64,000 bases of DNA from HIMB11 sp965657135 (GTDB lineage: Bacteria > Pseudomonadota > Alphaproteobacteria > Rhodobacterales > Rhodobacteraceae), in contig CBFHNF010000013.1 in NCBI GenBank assembly GCA_965657135.1, positions 1 to 64,000 of the forward strand, in the 5' to 3' direction. Shown piece by piece: positions 45,810 through 55,023 of this stretch; the first letter of the stretch is position 1; every line of letters begins with the position of its first letter. The position numbers and the translations under genes were made by a program. The notes beneath the pieces are model-generated. The model saw only the letters and a program-made list of their open reading frames with translations, was not told the origin of the DNA and searched no databases.

Positions 45810-46412
45810 ATGGAGCTTCGGAAGTTGACATATTCACAGACAATTTTCGTTGTGAAAATCTTGCTTCCATTCGTGGCAATATTACTAATCGTTGGTGTGT
45901 TTGCACTGTCGCGTGGCAAAAATGACCAAAGCAAATTGCCTTTTTCAATTAGCGAAATAAGCAATCGCTTGAAAGAACAAGTTGTTTCCAATCCACAATA
46001 CATAGGTACAACGCAAAATGGCACAGAAGTCAGAGTGACCGCAGAGAAACTTGTTCCAGAGCAGGACGGGAGAAAATATACGACGTTCCACAGCGTGCGT
46101 GCACAATTTCTTAGGGATCAATCAACGATTGGCGAAATTACAGCTGACCTAGCGACACTACAAAGTGCCACTGATGAGGTTGAATTCAATGGAAATGTTA
46201 TCATGACAGATAACAAAAAACGCCAAGTGCGCGCTGCATCACTGCAAGCAAACACAGATATGACGCGTGCAATTTTTGAGGGCCAGGTCACTTTATCCCA
46301 AGGCAAAAATAGGATTTCATCAACGCGACTGGAGATATCCCGCCAATCATCAAGCGCACCCAGTAGATTTGTTTTTACTGATCAGGTGAAGCTGCTATAT
46401 ATACCTGAGTGA
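45810..46412 (+). CDS. lptC: LPS export ABC transporter periplasmic protein LptC
   Basis: Bitopic inner-membrane protein that passes lipopolysaccharide from LptFGB to LptA. One transmembrane segment (about residues 12-33) is followed by a periplasmic beta-jellyroll domain (LptC/YrbK family, with EVEFNGNVIMTDNKKRQVRA and ATRAIFEGQVTL). At 200 residues it has family length. It sits 19 bases before lptA and just after rnd, followed by lptB, hpf and ptsN, the conserved Lpt neighbourhood. Confidence 0.88.
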   Translation: MELRKLTYSQTIFVVKILLPFVAILLIVGVFALSRGKNDQSKLPFSISEISNRLKEQVVSNPQYIGTTQNGTEVRVTAEKLVPEQDGRKYTTFHSVRAQFLRDQSTIGEITADLATLQSATDEVEFNGNVIMTDNKKRQVRAASLQANTDMTRAIFEGQVTLSQGKNRISSTRLEISRQSSSAPSRFVFTDQVKLLYIPE

Positions 46413-46431
46413 AGAACGACTTGGACTTATC

Positions 46432-46914
46432 ATGACTTATCTGCGCACGATTTTGGTTTTAGTATTTTTGGCAACGTCTGCCCTTGGCCAAGACACAAGT
46501 GGACAGTTTGGGACATTGGCCGAAGATAGCGACAAACCGATCGAAGCGCAGGCCGACAAAATGGAAGTTGACGAGACAACTGGCCTTATTGAAATGTCTG
46601 GAAATGTCGAAATCATTCAAGGATCAACAACCCTTAGCGCTGATTTTGTACGCATCGAATATAATGACGAGCAAACAGACATTGAGACGGTTTTTGCAAA
46701 TGGTTCAGTCTATTTGAAAAGCGCGGAAGACACTGCTCAAAGTGATGAAGCTATCTACAAGATAACCCAGAATATGATTTACCTAAACGGGAACGCAGTT
46801 TTACGACAAGGGGATAACTCACTAAACGCGGCCAACATTGAATTGAACACTGACACAGGTGTGTCGGTTATGACAGGTCGCGTGTCAACGACGCTATTGC
46901 CGAGGGGAAACTAG
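46432..46914 (+). CDS. lptA: Lipopolysaccharide transport periplasmic protein LptA
   Basis: Soluble periplasmic bridge protein for lipopolysaccharide transit. Residues 1-20 form a signal peptide (ending ALGQ). The OstA-type domain follows, with PIEAQADKMEVDETTGLIEMSGNVEI and VYLKSAEDTAQSDEAIYKI, and a repeated beta-strand pattern. The gene is 160 codons, of family length, 19 bases after lptC and two before lptB. Confidence 0.88.
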   Translation: MTYLRTILVLVFLATSALGQDTSGQFGTLAEDSDKPIEAQADKMEVDETTGLIEMSGNVEIIQGSTTLSADFVRIEYNDEQTDIETVFANGSVYLKSAEDTAQSDEAIYKITQNMIYLNGNAVLRQGDNSLNAANIELNTDTGVSVMTGRVSTTLLPRGN

Positions 46915-46916
46915 AC

Positions 46917-47675
46917 TTGGCCAGCGTGACATTAAAAGACGTATCAACCGGTTCTGGGCTATCAATTAAGGGCCTGCGAAAAAGTTACAAAAAACGCGTT
47001 GTAATTCACGACGTCTCCATGGAGCTGCATCGTGGTGAAGTCGTGGCATTACTTGGTCCAAACGGCTCGGGAAAAACGACGACGTTTTATTCAATCGCTG
47101 GACTGGTCAACCCAGATGGTGGGCAAGTGAAGGTCGACGGAGTGGATGCGACAATGTTGCCTATGTATCGCCGTGCGCGCCTTGGAATTGGCTATTTACC
47201 GCAAGAAGTATCCATTTTTCGTGGCTTAAGCGTGGAAGAAAACATCGCAGCAATTTTAGATGTATCAGAACCAGATCGGCATACGCGTCGCGAGCGATTG
47301 GAAGAGTTGTTAGGGGACTTCACAATAGAACACCTGCGACGGACATCTGCGATTGCCCTGTCTGGGGGAGAACGGAGGCGTGTAGAAATTGCGCGTGCTA
47401 TCGCAGCAAAGCCGAAGTATCTGCTGTTGGACGAACCCTTTGCTGGGGTTGATCCAATTTCTGTGAATGATATTCGCGATCTCGTCTCAGATCTGAAAAC
47501 CCGGGGAATAGGCGTGTTGATCACCGATCACAATGTGCGAGAAACGCTAGAAATCGTAGATCGCGCTTATATCCTTCATGATGGTAAAGTGCTCATGTCA
47601 GGAACCGCAGAGGAAGTAGTTTCAGATGAAAACGTGAAGCGTGTTTATCTGGGTGATAACTTTAAGATCGTTTGA
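46917..47675 (+). CDS. lptB: LPS export ABC transporter ATP-binding protein LptB
   Basis: Cytoplasmic ATPase that powers lipopolysaccharide extraction by LptFG. Walker A is GPNGSGKTT (about 47-55), the Q-loop region includes YLPQEVSIFRGLSVEEN, the signature is LSGGERRRVEIARA and Walker B LLLDEPFAGVDP. The start is TTG at 46917 with GAGGGG upstream; a GTG at 46926 is an alternative. It is the last gene of the Lpt cluster, and no rpoN follows before hpf, unlike in gammaproteobacteria. Confidence 0.95.
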   Translation: MASVTLKDVSTGSGLSIKGLRKSYKKRVVIHDVSMELHRGEVVALLGPNGSGKTTTFYSIAGLVNPDGGQVKVDGVDATMLPMYRRARLGIGYLPQEVSIFRGLSVEENIAAILDVSEPDRHTRRERLEELLGDFTIEHLRRTSAIALSGGERRRVEIARAIAAKPKYLLLDEPFAGVDPISVNDIRDLVSDLKTRGIGVLITDHNVRETLEIVDRAYILHDGKVLMSGTAEEVVSDENVKRVYLGDNFKIV

Positions 47676-47701
47676 TCTATCAATAAATTTTGATCTTTAG
47701 G

Positions 47702-47734
47702 TTGACATGAGGCCCCTTCGTCGCCTTGTATAAA
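47702..47734 (+). promoter_or_regulatory. Possible sigma-70 promoter for hpf
   Basis: TTGACA at 47702-47707 is followed by TTGTAT (18-base spacer) or TATAAA (21-base spacer) about 160 bases before hpf. The -10 match is imperfect. The hpf gene otherwise could be read through from lptB. Confidence 0.3.
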
Positions 47735-47893
47735 GGGATAGAGAAATTTTCTAAGCGAGTCTTTTTGCTAGAAAATGGACTGCATCGTCCCTAACTGTTC
47801 TCTATCATTTCCTGATACGGACGTCCACAACGCCCGCGCTGTTGTAATGCCTTTGGGCGCGTGGATACTTCGTGAATAATTATAGGAGTTACA

Positions 47894-48457
47894 ATGCGTT
47901 ATCAAATTTCTGGAATCCATATCGATATCGGTCAAGCTTTGCAAACACATGTGAAAAACGAATTAAACGATGCGGTGACAAAATACGCAGAGCGACCGAC
48001 TGACGCCAATGTCGTTTTCTCGAAAAGTGGTCATGAATATGTATGTGAGACGACTATACACCTATCGACGGGTTTAACCGCACAAGCAAAAGCATCAGAT
48101 CCAGAAATTTACGCCGCATTTGATAGTTGTTGTGGAAAAATGGAGAAACAGCTTCGTCGCTATAAACGGCGATTAAAGGATCATCATAAGGATCGCCCAA
48201 ACCCAGTTGAACTTATGGAAGCTTCCTCGTATATCCTTGCCTCAGATGATGAGAACGAGGATTCGGAGCCAGATTCACTGCAACCTATAATCATCGCTGA
48301 GATGGAAACAAAAATTCCCTCTATCTCAGTCGGCGAGGCGGTCATGCAGCTTGAATTGTCAGGGGCTTCGTTTTTGGTTTTTAAGAACGAGGGCAAACAG
48401 AGCGTAAATGTCGTTTATCGTCGAGATGACGGAAACGTTGGGTGGATAGAACCCTAA
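47894..48457 (+). CDS. hpf: Ribosome hibernation promoting factor, long form
   Basis: Binds ribosomes in stationary phase and stabilises inactive dimers. The first 100 residues are the HPF/YfiA domain (RYQISGIHIDIGQALQTHVKNEL, KRRLKDHHK) and the last 60 are the HPF C-terminal dimerisation domain (VGEAVMQLELSGASFLVFKN), with an acidic linker between. A 187-residue length and two domains mark the long form. AGGAG lies five bases before the ATG. It is followed by ptsN, and preceded by lptB after a 218-base gap. Confidence 0.93.
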   Translation: MRYQISGIHIDIGQALQTHVKNELNDAVTKYAERPTDANVVFSKSGHEYVCETTIHLSTGLTAQAKASDPEIYAAFDSCCGKMEKQLRRYKRRLKDHHKDRPNPVELMEASSYILASDDENEDSEPDSLQPIIIAEMETKIPSISVGEAVMQLELSGASFLVFKNEGKQSVNVVYRRDDGNVGWIEP

Positions 48458-48495
48458 AACCTATCCCTTATTACGCTTGGGAGTAAAAGTTTTCT

Positions 48496-48960
48496 ATGGA
48501 ATTGTTTGATTTGTTAAAGCCTGAAGCGGTACGCGTAATCACTACCGCTTCTAGCAAGAAGCGACTATTGCAGAACGTAAGTGATCTTGCACATAATGCT
48601 TATGGTTTTGAGCAAGGCCCAACATTAGAAGCACTATTGGAGCGTGAAGCTCTTGGCCCGACGGGTGTCGGCAATGGCGTAGCGCTTCCTCACGCACGCC
48701 TCGTTTGCGCAAATCATGTTTGTGGGACATTTATGCTTGTTGAAAAACCTGTTGAGTTTGGCGCGGCAGATCGACAACCCGTTGATATTGTTTTTACTCT
48801 TTTTGCACCGGAAAACGCCGGCGTAGAACATCTAAAGGCGTTAGCATTGGTGTCGCGCACACTTCGCGATCACAGTGTGTGTTCCAAGTTACGTGCCAAT
48901 GCAGATGCTGGAACATTGTTTACAATTCTAACCGAAGCCTACAGAACTCAGGCGGCATAG
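48496..48960 (+). CDS. ptsN: PTS IIA-like nitrogen-regulatory protein PtsN
   Basis: EIIANtr of the regulatory phosphotransferase system that controls potassium and nitrogen-related functions. The phosphorylation site is His66 in NGVALPHARL, and the surrounding LEREALGPTGVGNG and AADRQPVDIVFTLFAPE segments match the mannitol/fructose IIA family. At 154 residues it is full length. It follows hpf as in most proteobacteria; there is no rpoN in the window. Confidence 0.94.
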   Translation: MELFDLLKPEAVRVITTASSKKRLLQNVSDLAHNAYGFEQGPTLEALLEREALGPTGVGNGVALPHARLVCANHVCGTFMLVEKPVEFGAADRQPVDIVFTLFAPENAGVEHLKALALVSRTLRDHSVCSKLRANADAGTLFTILTEAYRTQAA

Positions 48961-49175
48961 TCCGAAAATTACTTTCTACAATCACTGGATTGATACATAA
49001 GTGTAATTTAAAAAAGGGCAAAATTTAGCCGACATAGGGAGATTTATGTTCAGTAAACCCTATTAATTCCCATCTAAAGTGTCGGATTGTTCAAAATTTG
49101 GCATCAATCAGACCAAAGGCTATTTCATTCACAAGGTGATTGAACGGAGAAAAAACCAGACTGACGACATTAGAA

Positions 49176-49967
49176 TTACATAAGCGCGACAGACGGAGCC
49201 CTAACGATGAAGAACGGGTTTTCAAATTCTGCCTTACCGTAGATTAGCGGTTCGCGAGTTTTAAAATGCAGAACTTGCCCTCCGGCACCTAAAACCACCG
49301 CGTGTCCTGCGGCTGTGTCCCACTCCATAGTGCGACCAAGACGGGGATAAAAGTCAGCCTCTCCGGATGCAACTAGGCAAAACTTAAGTGATGAACCTGC
49401 ACTCATCATATCTTTGATTTTGTACTTTGAAATATAATCATCGGTCGCTTGGTCGCGATGTGATTTCGATGCGACAATTGTTAATGCGGAGTTATCTGCT
49501 GTACTGACGCTCAATTTTTTAGTTTCACCGATTTGTCCAATTAAATGCGCACCCGTTTCTTCAACAGACTGTCCATCTGAATCCGTGTAAAACAAACGGC
49601 CTATCGCAGGTGCATATACGACACCCAAAGTCGGCGTCGCATTTTCAACAAGGGCAATGTTCACCGTGAATTCGCCTCGGCGTTTAATGAATTCTTTAGT
49701 TCCATCAAGCGGATCCACGATAAAAAATGTATCTGCGCTAGTTGCATGTGTATCTGCCTGCTCCTCAGTCACAAGGGCAATTTCCGGACAAGATGCATTT
49801 AGACCAGCGGCAATAATTGCATCAGCAGCCCGATCCGCTTTGGTCACAGGGCTATCGTCAGATTTAAAATCGATCTCGAAATCATCTGAATTATAAATTT
49901 CCATGATTTCCTGACCTGCCTTAATCGCCAGATCACGCATTATTTTTGTTATGACAGGATAATCTAT
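49176..49967 (-). CDS. cysQ: 3'(2'),5'-bisphosphate nucleotidase CysQ (start codon ATA)
   Basis: Inositol-monophosphatase family phosphatase that removes the 3' phosphate of PAP in sulfate assimilation. Motifs: TKADRAADAIIAAGL, EEQAD, DPLDGTKEFIKRRGEFTVNIAL (metal ligands) and EWDTAAGHAV near the C-terminus. The first ATG is at 49940 with no ribosome-binding site nearby. Nine codons upstream is ATA (49965-49967), exactly seven bases after a full AAAGGAG (49975-49981), and the intervening codons encode DYPVITKI, matching the start of homologues. I therefore place the start at the ATA; if ATA is not used, translation would begin at 49940. Confidence 0.85.
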   Translation of the reverse strand: MDYPVITKIMRDLAIKAGQEIMEIYNSDDFEIDFKSDDSPVTKADRAADAIIAAGLNASCPEIALVTEEQADTHATSADTFFIVDPLDGTKEFIKRRGEFTVNIALVENATPTLGVVYAPAIGRLFYTDSDGQSVEETGAHLIGQIGETKKLSVSTADNSALTIVASKSHRDQATDDYISKYKIKDMMSAGSSLKFCLVASGEADFYPRLGRTMEWDTAAGHAVVLGAGGQVLHFKTREPLIYGKAEFENPFFIVRAPSVALM

Positions 49968-50335
49968 TTTGTGACTCCTTTAAATTATGTTCCGCGCAAC
50001 CGTAACTTAGAATACCCATTGAAGCTTACGTTTGCATTCATTTCCTTCGGACTAATTGTGCATTGTTATACAAATAAAGCTGTATCAGATAGCTGTAGTG
50101 CCCCCGGGTAAATGAAAAATGCATACTTTGGAATCTCTTGACCAAGTTTAACAGCATTTTACAAATTAAATACGGCGATACAGAGGCATACAAGAGCTCC
50201 TGAATAGAAAATTCGTATTTGACGTCATTTGTCCACTTTAAGGTTGAATTCACGTTTCTCCATAAAAAAAATCAACTTTGTGTAAATATTACCGCGGTTT
50301 TTTGGCCGCCATGACTAAATCTATACCCGAGAGCG

Positions 50336-50364
50336 CTTGCAGTTGTTAAACTGCCTGCCTATAT
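50336..50364 (+). promoter_or_regulatory. Candidate RpoH heat-shock promoter of dnaK
   Basis: CTTGCAG (50336-50342), a 15-base spacer and CCTATAT (50358-50364) match the alphaproteobacterial RpoH pattern of CTTG and CYTATNT, about 110 bases before the dnaK ATG. The rest of the 49968-50474 gap is AT-rich with no convincing gene. Confidence 0.6.
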
Positions 50365-50474
50365 ACCCGCTGTCGTGGTTCAAACATTGTAAAAAATGTG
50401 GGCCTGACGACGCGGCGTCAACGCCAAAATGGGTTTTCATCGCAGAATATCGCCTAATTTCGAAAGGGATCAAA

Positions 50475-52385
50475 ATGGGAAAAGTTATTGGTATCGACCT
50501 AGGTACGACAAACAGCTGTGTTGCTATCATGGATGGCTCTCAACCTCGCGTTATTGAAAACGCAGAAGGCGCACGCACAACACCATCAATTGTCGCATTT
50601 GCAAACGACGAACGTCTTGTTGGACAACCGGCAAAACGTCAGGCAGTCACGAATCCATCAAACACCGTATTCGGTGTGAAACGTTTGATTGGCCGCCGTG
50701 TTGACGATGCCGATTTGGCAAAAGACCTAAAGAACCTCCCCTACAGTGTTGTCAACGGTGGCAACGGAGACGCATGGGTTGAGGCACAAGGTGAAACATA
50801 TTCACCTTCGCAAATTTCGGCGTTCACATTGCAAAAAATGAAAGAAACCGCGGAGAGCTATCTTGGTGAAGAAGTTACGCAGGCCGTCATTACTGTTCCT
50901 GCCTACTTCAACGACGCGCAGCGCCAAGCGACCAAAGATGCAGGTAAAATCGCAGGTCTAGAAGTTTTGCGCATCATCAACGAACCAACCGCAGCTGCGC
51001 TGGCGTATGGTTTGGACAAAAAAGAAACAAAAACAATCGCAGTTTATGACCTTGGTGGTGGTACATTCGACGTGACCATCTTGGAAATCGATGATGGTTT
51101 GTTCGAGGTGAAATCCACCAATGGTGACACGTTCTTGGGTGGTGAAGACTTTGACATGCGCATTGTCAACTACCTTGCTGAAGAATTTAAAAAAGAAAAT
51201 GGCGTCGATCTAACGCAAGATAAGATGGCTTTACAGCGGTTGAAAGAGGCTGCAGAAAAAGCGAAAATTGAATTGTCATCTGCAAGTCAAACTGAAATCA
51301 ACCAACCGTTTATTTCTATGGATGGTGCATCAGGGCAGCCTCTACACTTAGTCTTGAAATTGACGCGTGCAAAATTGGAATCTTTGGTCGGTGATTTGAT
51401 CAAAGCATCCATTAAACCATGTCAAGCAGCATTAAAGGATGCTGGGCTTTCAACATCAGACATAGACGAAGTCGTCTTAGTCGGTGGTATGACACGCATG
51501 CCGAAAGTCATGGAAGAAGTTTCCAAATTCTTCGGCAAAGAGCCACATAAAGGCGTCAACCCTGACGAAGTTGTTGCGATGGGCGCTGCAATTCAGGCTG
51601 GTGTTTTGCAGGGTGACGTAAAGGATGTCGTTCTACTAGACGTGACGCCTTTGTCACTTGGGATAGAAACTTTGGGCGGCGTTTTCACACGTCTCATCGA
51701 TCGCAACACGACAATTCCAACGAAAAAATCTCAGGTTTTCTCTACCGCCGAAGACAATCAAAATGCTGTGACGATCCGCGTGTTCCAAGGGGAGCGCGAG
51801 ATGGCCGCAGACAACAAAATCTTGGGCCAGTTTAACCTAGAGGATATTCCACCTGCGCCGCGTGGTATGCCACAAATCGAAGTGACGTTTGACATCGATG
51901 CAAACGGTATCGTGTCTGTTTCTGCGAAAGATAAAGGTACCGGTAAAGAACAAAATATCACGATCCAAGCATCAGGTGGATTATCAGATGATGATATCGA
52001 CCGCATGGTGCGCGAAGCAGAGGAAAATGCAGACGCAGACAAGGCACGCCGTGAATTGATCGAAGCCAAAAACCAAGCTGAAAGCTTGATCCATGCGACT
52101 GAAAAATCAATCGAAGAACACGGTGATAAGGTTGATCCTTCAACCGTGGAAGCAATTGAATTAGCGGTCGCTGCGCTGAAAGATGAATTGGAAAATGAGA
52201 ACGCCGATAAAATAAAATCAGGTATCCAAAACGTGACCGAAGCATCGATGCGTTTGGGAGAGGCGATTTACAAGGCCAGCCAAGAAGGCGACGATCAAAG
52301 TCCGATGGATATGGGGCAAGAAGATGGTGGGGATGACGACATTCTTGATGCAGACTTTGAAGACCTAGGCGACGACAAGCGCTAA
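50475..52385 (+). CDS. dnaK: Molecular chaperone DnaK (Hsp70)
   Basis: ATP-dependent chaperone, 636 residues. The nucleotide-binding domain starts GKVIGIDLGTTNSCVA, with VPAYFNDAQRQATKDAGKIAG, IAVYDLGGGTFDVTILE and VVLVGGMTRMPKV; the substrate domain contains DVTPLSLGIETLGGVFT and a C-terminal acidic tail (DDDILDADFEDL). The frame extends to 50337, but the start at 50475 has GAAAGGGA six bases upstream and matches family MGKVIG. dnaJ follows after 71 bases. Confidence 0.98.
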   Translation: MGKVIGIDLGTTNSCVAIMDGSQPRVIENAEGARTTPSIVAFANDERLVGQPAKRQAVTNPSNTVFGVKRLIGRRVDDADLAKDLKNLPYSVVNGGNGDAWVEAQGETYSPSQISAFTLQKMKETAESYLGEEVTQAVITVPAYFNDAQRQATKDAGKIAGLEVLRIINEPTAAALAYGLDKKETKTIAVYDLGGGTFDVTILEIDDGLFEVKSTNGDTFLGGEDFDMRIVNYLAEEFKKENGVDLTQDKMALQRLKEAAEKAKIELSSASQTEINQPFISMDGASGQPLHLVLKLTRAKLESLVGDLIKASIKPCQAALKDAGLSTSDIDEVVLVGGMTRMPKVMEEVSKFFGKEPHKGVNPDEVVAMGAAIQAGVLQGDVKDVVLLDVTPLSLGIETLGGVFTRLIDRNTTIPTKKSQVFSTAEDNQNAVTIRVFQGEREMAADNKILGQFNLEDIPPAPRGMPQIEVTFDIDANGIVSVSAKDKGTGKEQNITIQASGGLSDDDIDRMVREAEENADADKARRELIEAKNQAESLIHATEKSIEEHGDKVDPSTVEAIELAVAALKDELENENADKIKSGIQNVTEASMRLGEAIYKASQEGDDQSPMDMGQEDGGDDDILDADFEDLGDDKR

Positions 52386-52456
52386 ACAATTGACAAAAAA
52401 GTTCGTCGGCCTGTTGTAAACAGGTCGGCGTTGGTATTCCAAAGGAGGCGCAATCG

Positions 52457-53593
52457 ATGTCAAAAAAAGATTACTACGATGTGCTCGGAATCGAACGTGG
52501 CGCATCAGCTGACGAAATAAAGAAAGCGTTTCGCACAAAGGCAAAGGAATTACACCCTGACCGCAATGCCGACAACCCAAACGCAGAAGCGAAATTTAAG
52601 GAAGCAAACGAAGCCTACGATGTGTTAAAGGATGCCGATAAGAAGGCAGCCTATGATCGATATGGCCATGCGGCGTTTGAAGGTGGCATGGGTGGTGGAC
52701 CACGACCAGGCCAAGGCGATTTTTCTAGCGCGTTTTCAGATGTGTTTGATGACCTATTTGGGGACTTCATGGGAGGAGGCGGTCGCGGAGGGGGACGAAA
52801 TCGTGCAACCCGTGGCGCTGATTTGCGCTACAACCTTAGCATTTCGTTGGAAGAAGCATTTAATGGTCTTCAAAAAACCATAAATGTTCCAACTTCTGTA
52901 TCCTGCGAGATATGCAGCGGCAGCGGCGCGGAGGGTGGTTCTGAACCGGCTACTTGTCCCACATGTGCGGGGATGGGAAAAGTTCGCGCGACACAGGGCT
53001 TTTTCACTGTAGAACGTACATGCCCGACATGCTCTGGCGCGGGCCAAATTATTAAGAACCCATGCAAATCGTGTCAGGGTCAGGGCCGTAGAGAAAAAGA
53101 CCGCGCATTAAGCGTGAATATTCCCGCAGGTGTCGAAACCGGGACTCGCATCCGTTTATCGGGAGAGGGTGAAGCGGGACTTCGCGGCGGCGGCACCGGC
53201 GATCTTTATATCTTTATCGAGGTCGACGATCACGAAATTTTCCAAAGAGATAGCATCAACCTTTATTGTCGTGTGCCCGTTTCAATGGTCACTGCTGCGC
53301 TTGGTGGTGACATAGAAGTGCCCTCAATTGATGGTGGGCGCAGTCGTGTCAAAGTGCCAATGGGCAGTCAATCAGGTCGACAAATGCGTTTGCGCGGCAA
53401 AGGCATGCCAGCGATTCGATCAAATCAAACCGGCGATATGTTCATTGAGCTATCTGTTGAAACCCCCGTTAATTTGACGAGCAAACAAAAAGAGCTGTTG
53501 CGGGAATTCGAAGAACTATCTGAAGAAAACAGCCCTGAGAGTTCAAACTTTTTCTCATCGGTGAAGTCCTTTTGGGATTCGATGAAGGGCTAA
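52457..53593 (+). CDS. dnaJ: Chaperone protein DnaJ (Hsp40)
   Basis: Co-chaperone of DnaK. The N-terminal J domain carries the HPD motif (LHPDRNAD), followed by a Gly/Phe-rich linker, a zinc domain with four CxxCxGxG-type repeats (CEICSGSG, CPTCAGMG, CPTCSGAG, CKSCQGQG) and the C-terminal substrate-binding domain. At 378 residues it is full length. The start has AAAGGAGG before it. It shares the transcript with dnaK and is closed by a terminator. Confidence 0.97.
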   Translation: MSKKDYYDVLGIERGASADEIKKAFRTKAKELHPDRNADNPNAEAKFKEANEAYDVLKDADKKAAYDRYGHAAFEGGMGGGPRPGQGDFSSAFSDVFDDLFGDFMGGGGRGGGRNRATRGADLRYNLSISLEEAFNGLQKTINVPTSVSCEICSGSGAEGGSEPATCPTCAGMGKVRATQGFFTVERTCPTCSGAGQIIKNPCKSCQGQGRREKDRALSVNIPAGVETGTRIRLSGEGEAGLRGGGTGDLYIFIEVDDHEIFQRDSINLYCRVPVSMVTAALGGDIEVPSIDGGRSRVKVPMGSQSGRQMRLRGKGMPAIRSNQTGDMFIELSVETPVNLTSKQKELLREFEELSEENSPESSNFFSSVKSFWDSMKG

Positions 53594-53614
53594 TTTGTTC
53601 AAAAAACCACATGG

Positions 53615-53637
53615 CTGGCCCAATTGGGCCAGTTTTT
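53615..53637 (+). terminator. Terminator of dnaK-dnaJ
   Basis: CTGGCCC pairs with GGGCCAG (53615-53632) around AATT and is followed by five Ts. It lies 21 bases after the dnaJ stop. Confidence 0.92.
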
Positions 53638-53723
53638 GCATGTAACACTGTAATCATTTTTCACAGTTTAGAAAGTAAACCATTGTAAAAAGAGGTACAC
53701 TCGCAAGCAATGTTCAAAATTCT

Positions 53724-54899
53724 TTAAAGTGCCTCGATTGCCATTGCGATACCTTGACCACCACCGATGCACATTGTGATCAAGGCTTTACCTCCGCCGA
53801 TCCGTTCAAGTTCGTAAAGCGCCTTGAGCGTGATAATACACCCAGTCGCGCCAACTGGATGGCCAAGCGCAATCGCACCACCATTTGGATTAACTTTTGC
53901 AGGATCGATACCCAAATCTTTGTTCACCGCCAACGCTTGCGCTGCAAAGGCTTCATTGCTTTCGATTACATCAAAATCTTGGATCGAAAGGCCCGTCTTA
54001 GCCATCAGGTTTTGCACTGCAGGAATTGGTCCAATACCCATCACTTCTGGGCGAACACCTGCATGTGCATATCCAAGTACTCGTGCTTTTGGTTTCAAAC
54101 CGGCTTTCTGTGCCGCGGATTCATGTGCTAAAACGATTGCAGCCGCACCATCATTGATGCCACTTGCATTTCCCGCCGTGACAGAGCCATCTTTAAGAAA
54201 TACTGGGCGCAGACTGGCCAGTCCTTCTTGTGTTGTTGCTTTTGGATGTTCATCCCTTGCAAACGGAACCATCTCGCGCTTTACCTTGACTTGAACAGGG
54301 GCAATTTGACTATCAAAATATCCCGCATCTATCGCTGCTGCTGCCCGGTTTTGTGATTCTAGTGCAAATGCGTCTTGAGCCTCTCGGGAAATGTCATGCT
54401 CTTTAGCAACATTTTCCGCAGTTACACCCATGTGACCTGTTCCAAATGGACAGTTCAATGCACCCAGCATCATATCCAGTGTGCGAATATCACCCATTTT
54501 TGCACCCCATCGTTGATCAGAAACGATATAGGGGGAACGGCTCATGTTTTCGGCACCACCAGCCAATGCAAATTCAGCGTCTCCTAACATCAATGACTGA
54601 ACAGCTGAAACAAGAGCCTGCGCGCCCGATCCACATAGCCGATTCACATTCATTGCAGGTGTTGTGTCGGGAATACCCGCTTGCATCGCCGCCACGCGGC
54701 TAAGATACATATCTTTTGGTTCTGTATTAATCACATGACCAAACACGACATGACCAATCTGTTTGCCATCAACGCCAGAGCGTTCAAGCGCTGCTTTGGC
54801 CGCGACCGTGCCCAGTTCAATCGGGGGCGTCCCCGCCAAAGATCCGCCAAAGGTGCCGATTGCGGTCCGTGCACCATCAAGAATTACGATATCGCTCAT
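53724..54899 (-). CDS. Acetyl-CoA C-acetyltransferase (biosynthetic-type thiolase)
   Basis: Condenses two acetyl-CoA molecules (or cleaves acetoacetyl-CoA). The 391-residue protein has the acyl-carrying Cys in NRLCGSGAQALV (about residue 89), ESNEAFAAQALAV, NPNGGAIALGHPVGATG with the catalytic His, and CIGGGQGIAMAIE with the second Cys. It resembles the PhaA/AtoB group. Homologues in Rhodobacterales feed poly-hydroxybutyrate or the ethylmalonyl-CoA pathway; no phaB or phaC is in the window. AGGAG lies before the ATG at 54899. Confidence 0.93.
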   Translation of the reverse strand: MSDIVILDGARTAIGTFGGSLAGTPPIELGTVAAKAALERSGVDGKQIGHVVFGHVINTEPKDMYLSRVAAMQAGIPDTTPAMNVNRLCGSGAQALVSAVQSLMLGDAEFALAGGAENMSRSPYIVSDQRWGAKMGDIRTLDMMLGALNCPFGTGHMGVTAENVAKEHDISREAQDAFALESQNRAAAAIDAGYFDSQIAPVQVKVKREMVPFARDEHPKATTQEGLASLRPVFLKDGSVTAGNASGINDGAAAIVLAHESAAQKAGLKPKARVLGYAHAGVRPEVMGIGPIPAVQNLMAKTGLSIQDFDVIESNEAFAAQALAVNKDLGIDPAKVNPNGGAIALGHPVGATGCIITLKALYELERIGGGKALITMCIGGGQGIAMAIEAL

Positions 54900-55023
54900 G
54901 TTCGCTCCTGAACTCAATGTTTCCCTTACTATGCTCAATAGTTTCACAATGTCAGTTGAAACGTGTCGTCATGTCTTCAAAATTTTGGCTTGTAACTTGT
55001 GCACTGACATACACATTAGGGGA

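Noticed and set aside
50038..50253. A 71-codon minus-strand open frame in the gap before dnaK, starting at GTG with a GGAG upstream
   Set aside because: It has no recognisable family, biased composition typical of AT-rich intergenic DNA, and no conserved neighbours; one weak ribosome-binding match is not enough.
54763..55023. An 87-codon N-terminal extension of the epimerase-like gene
   Set aside because: It is antisense to the start of the thiolase gene and unlike the family; the Rossmann glycine motif begins at about residue 8 of the shorter form.
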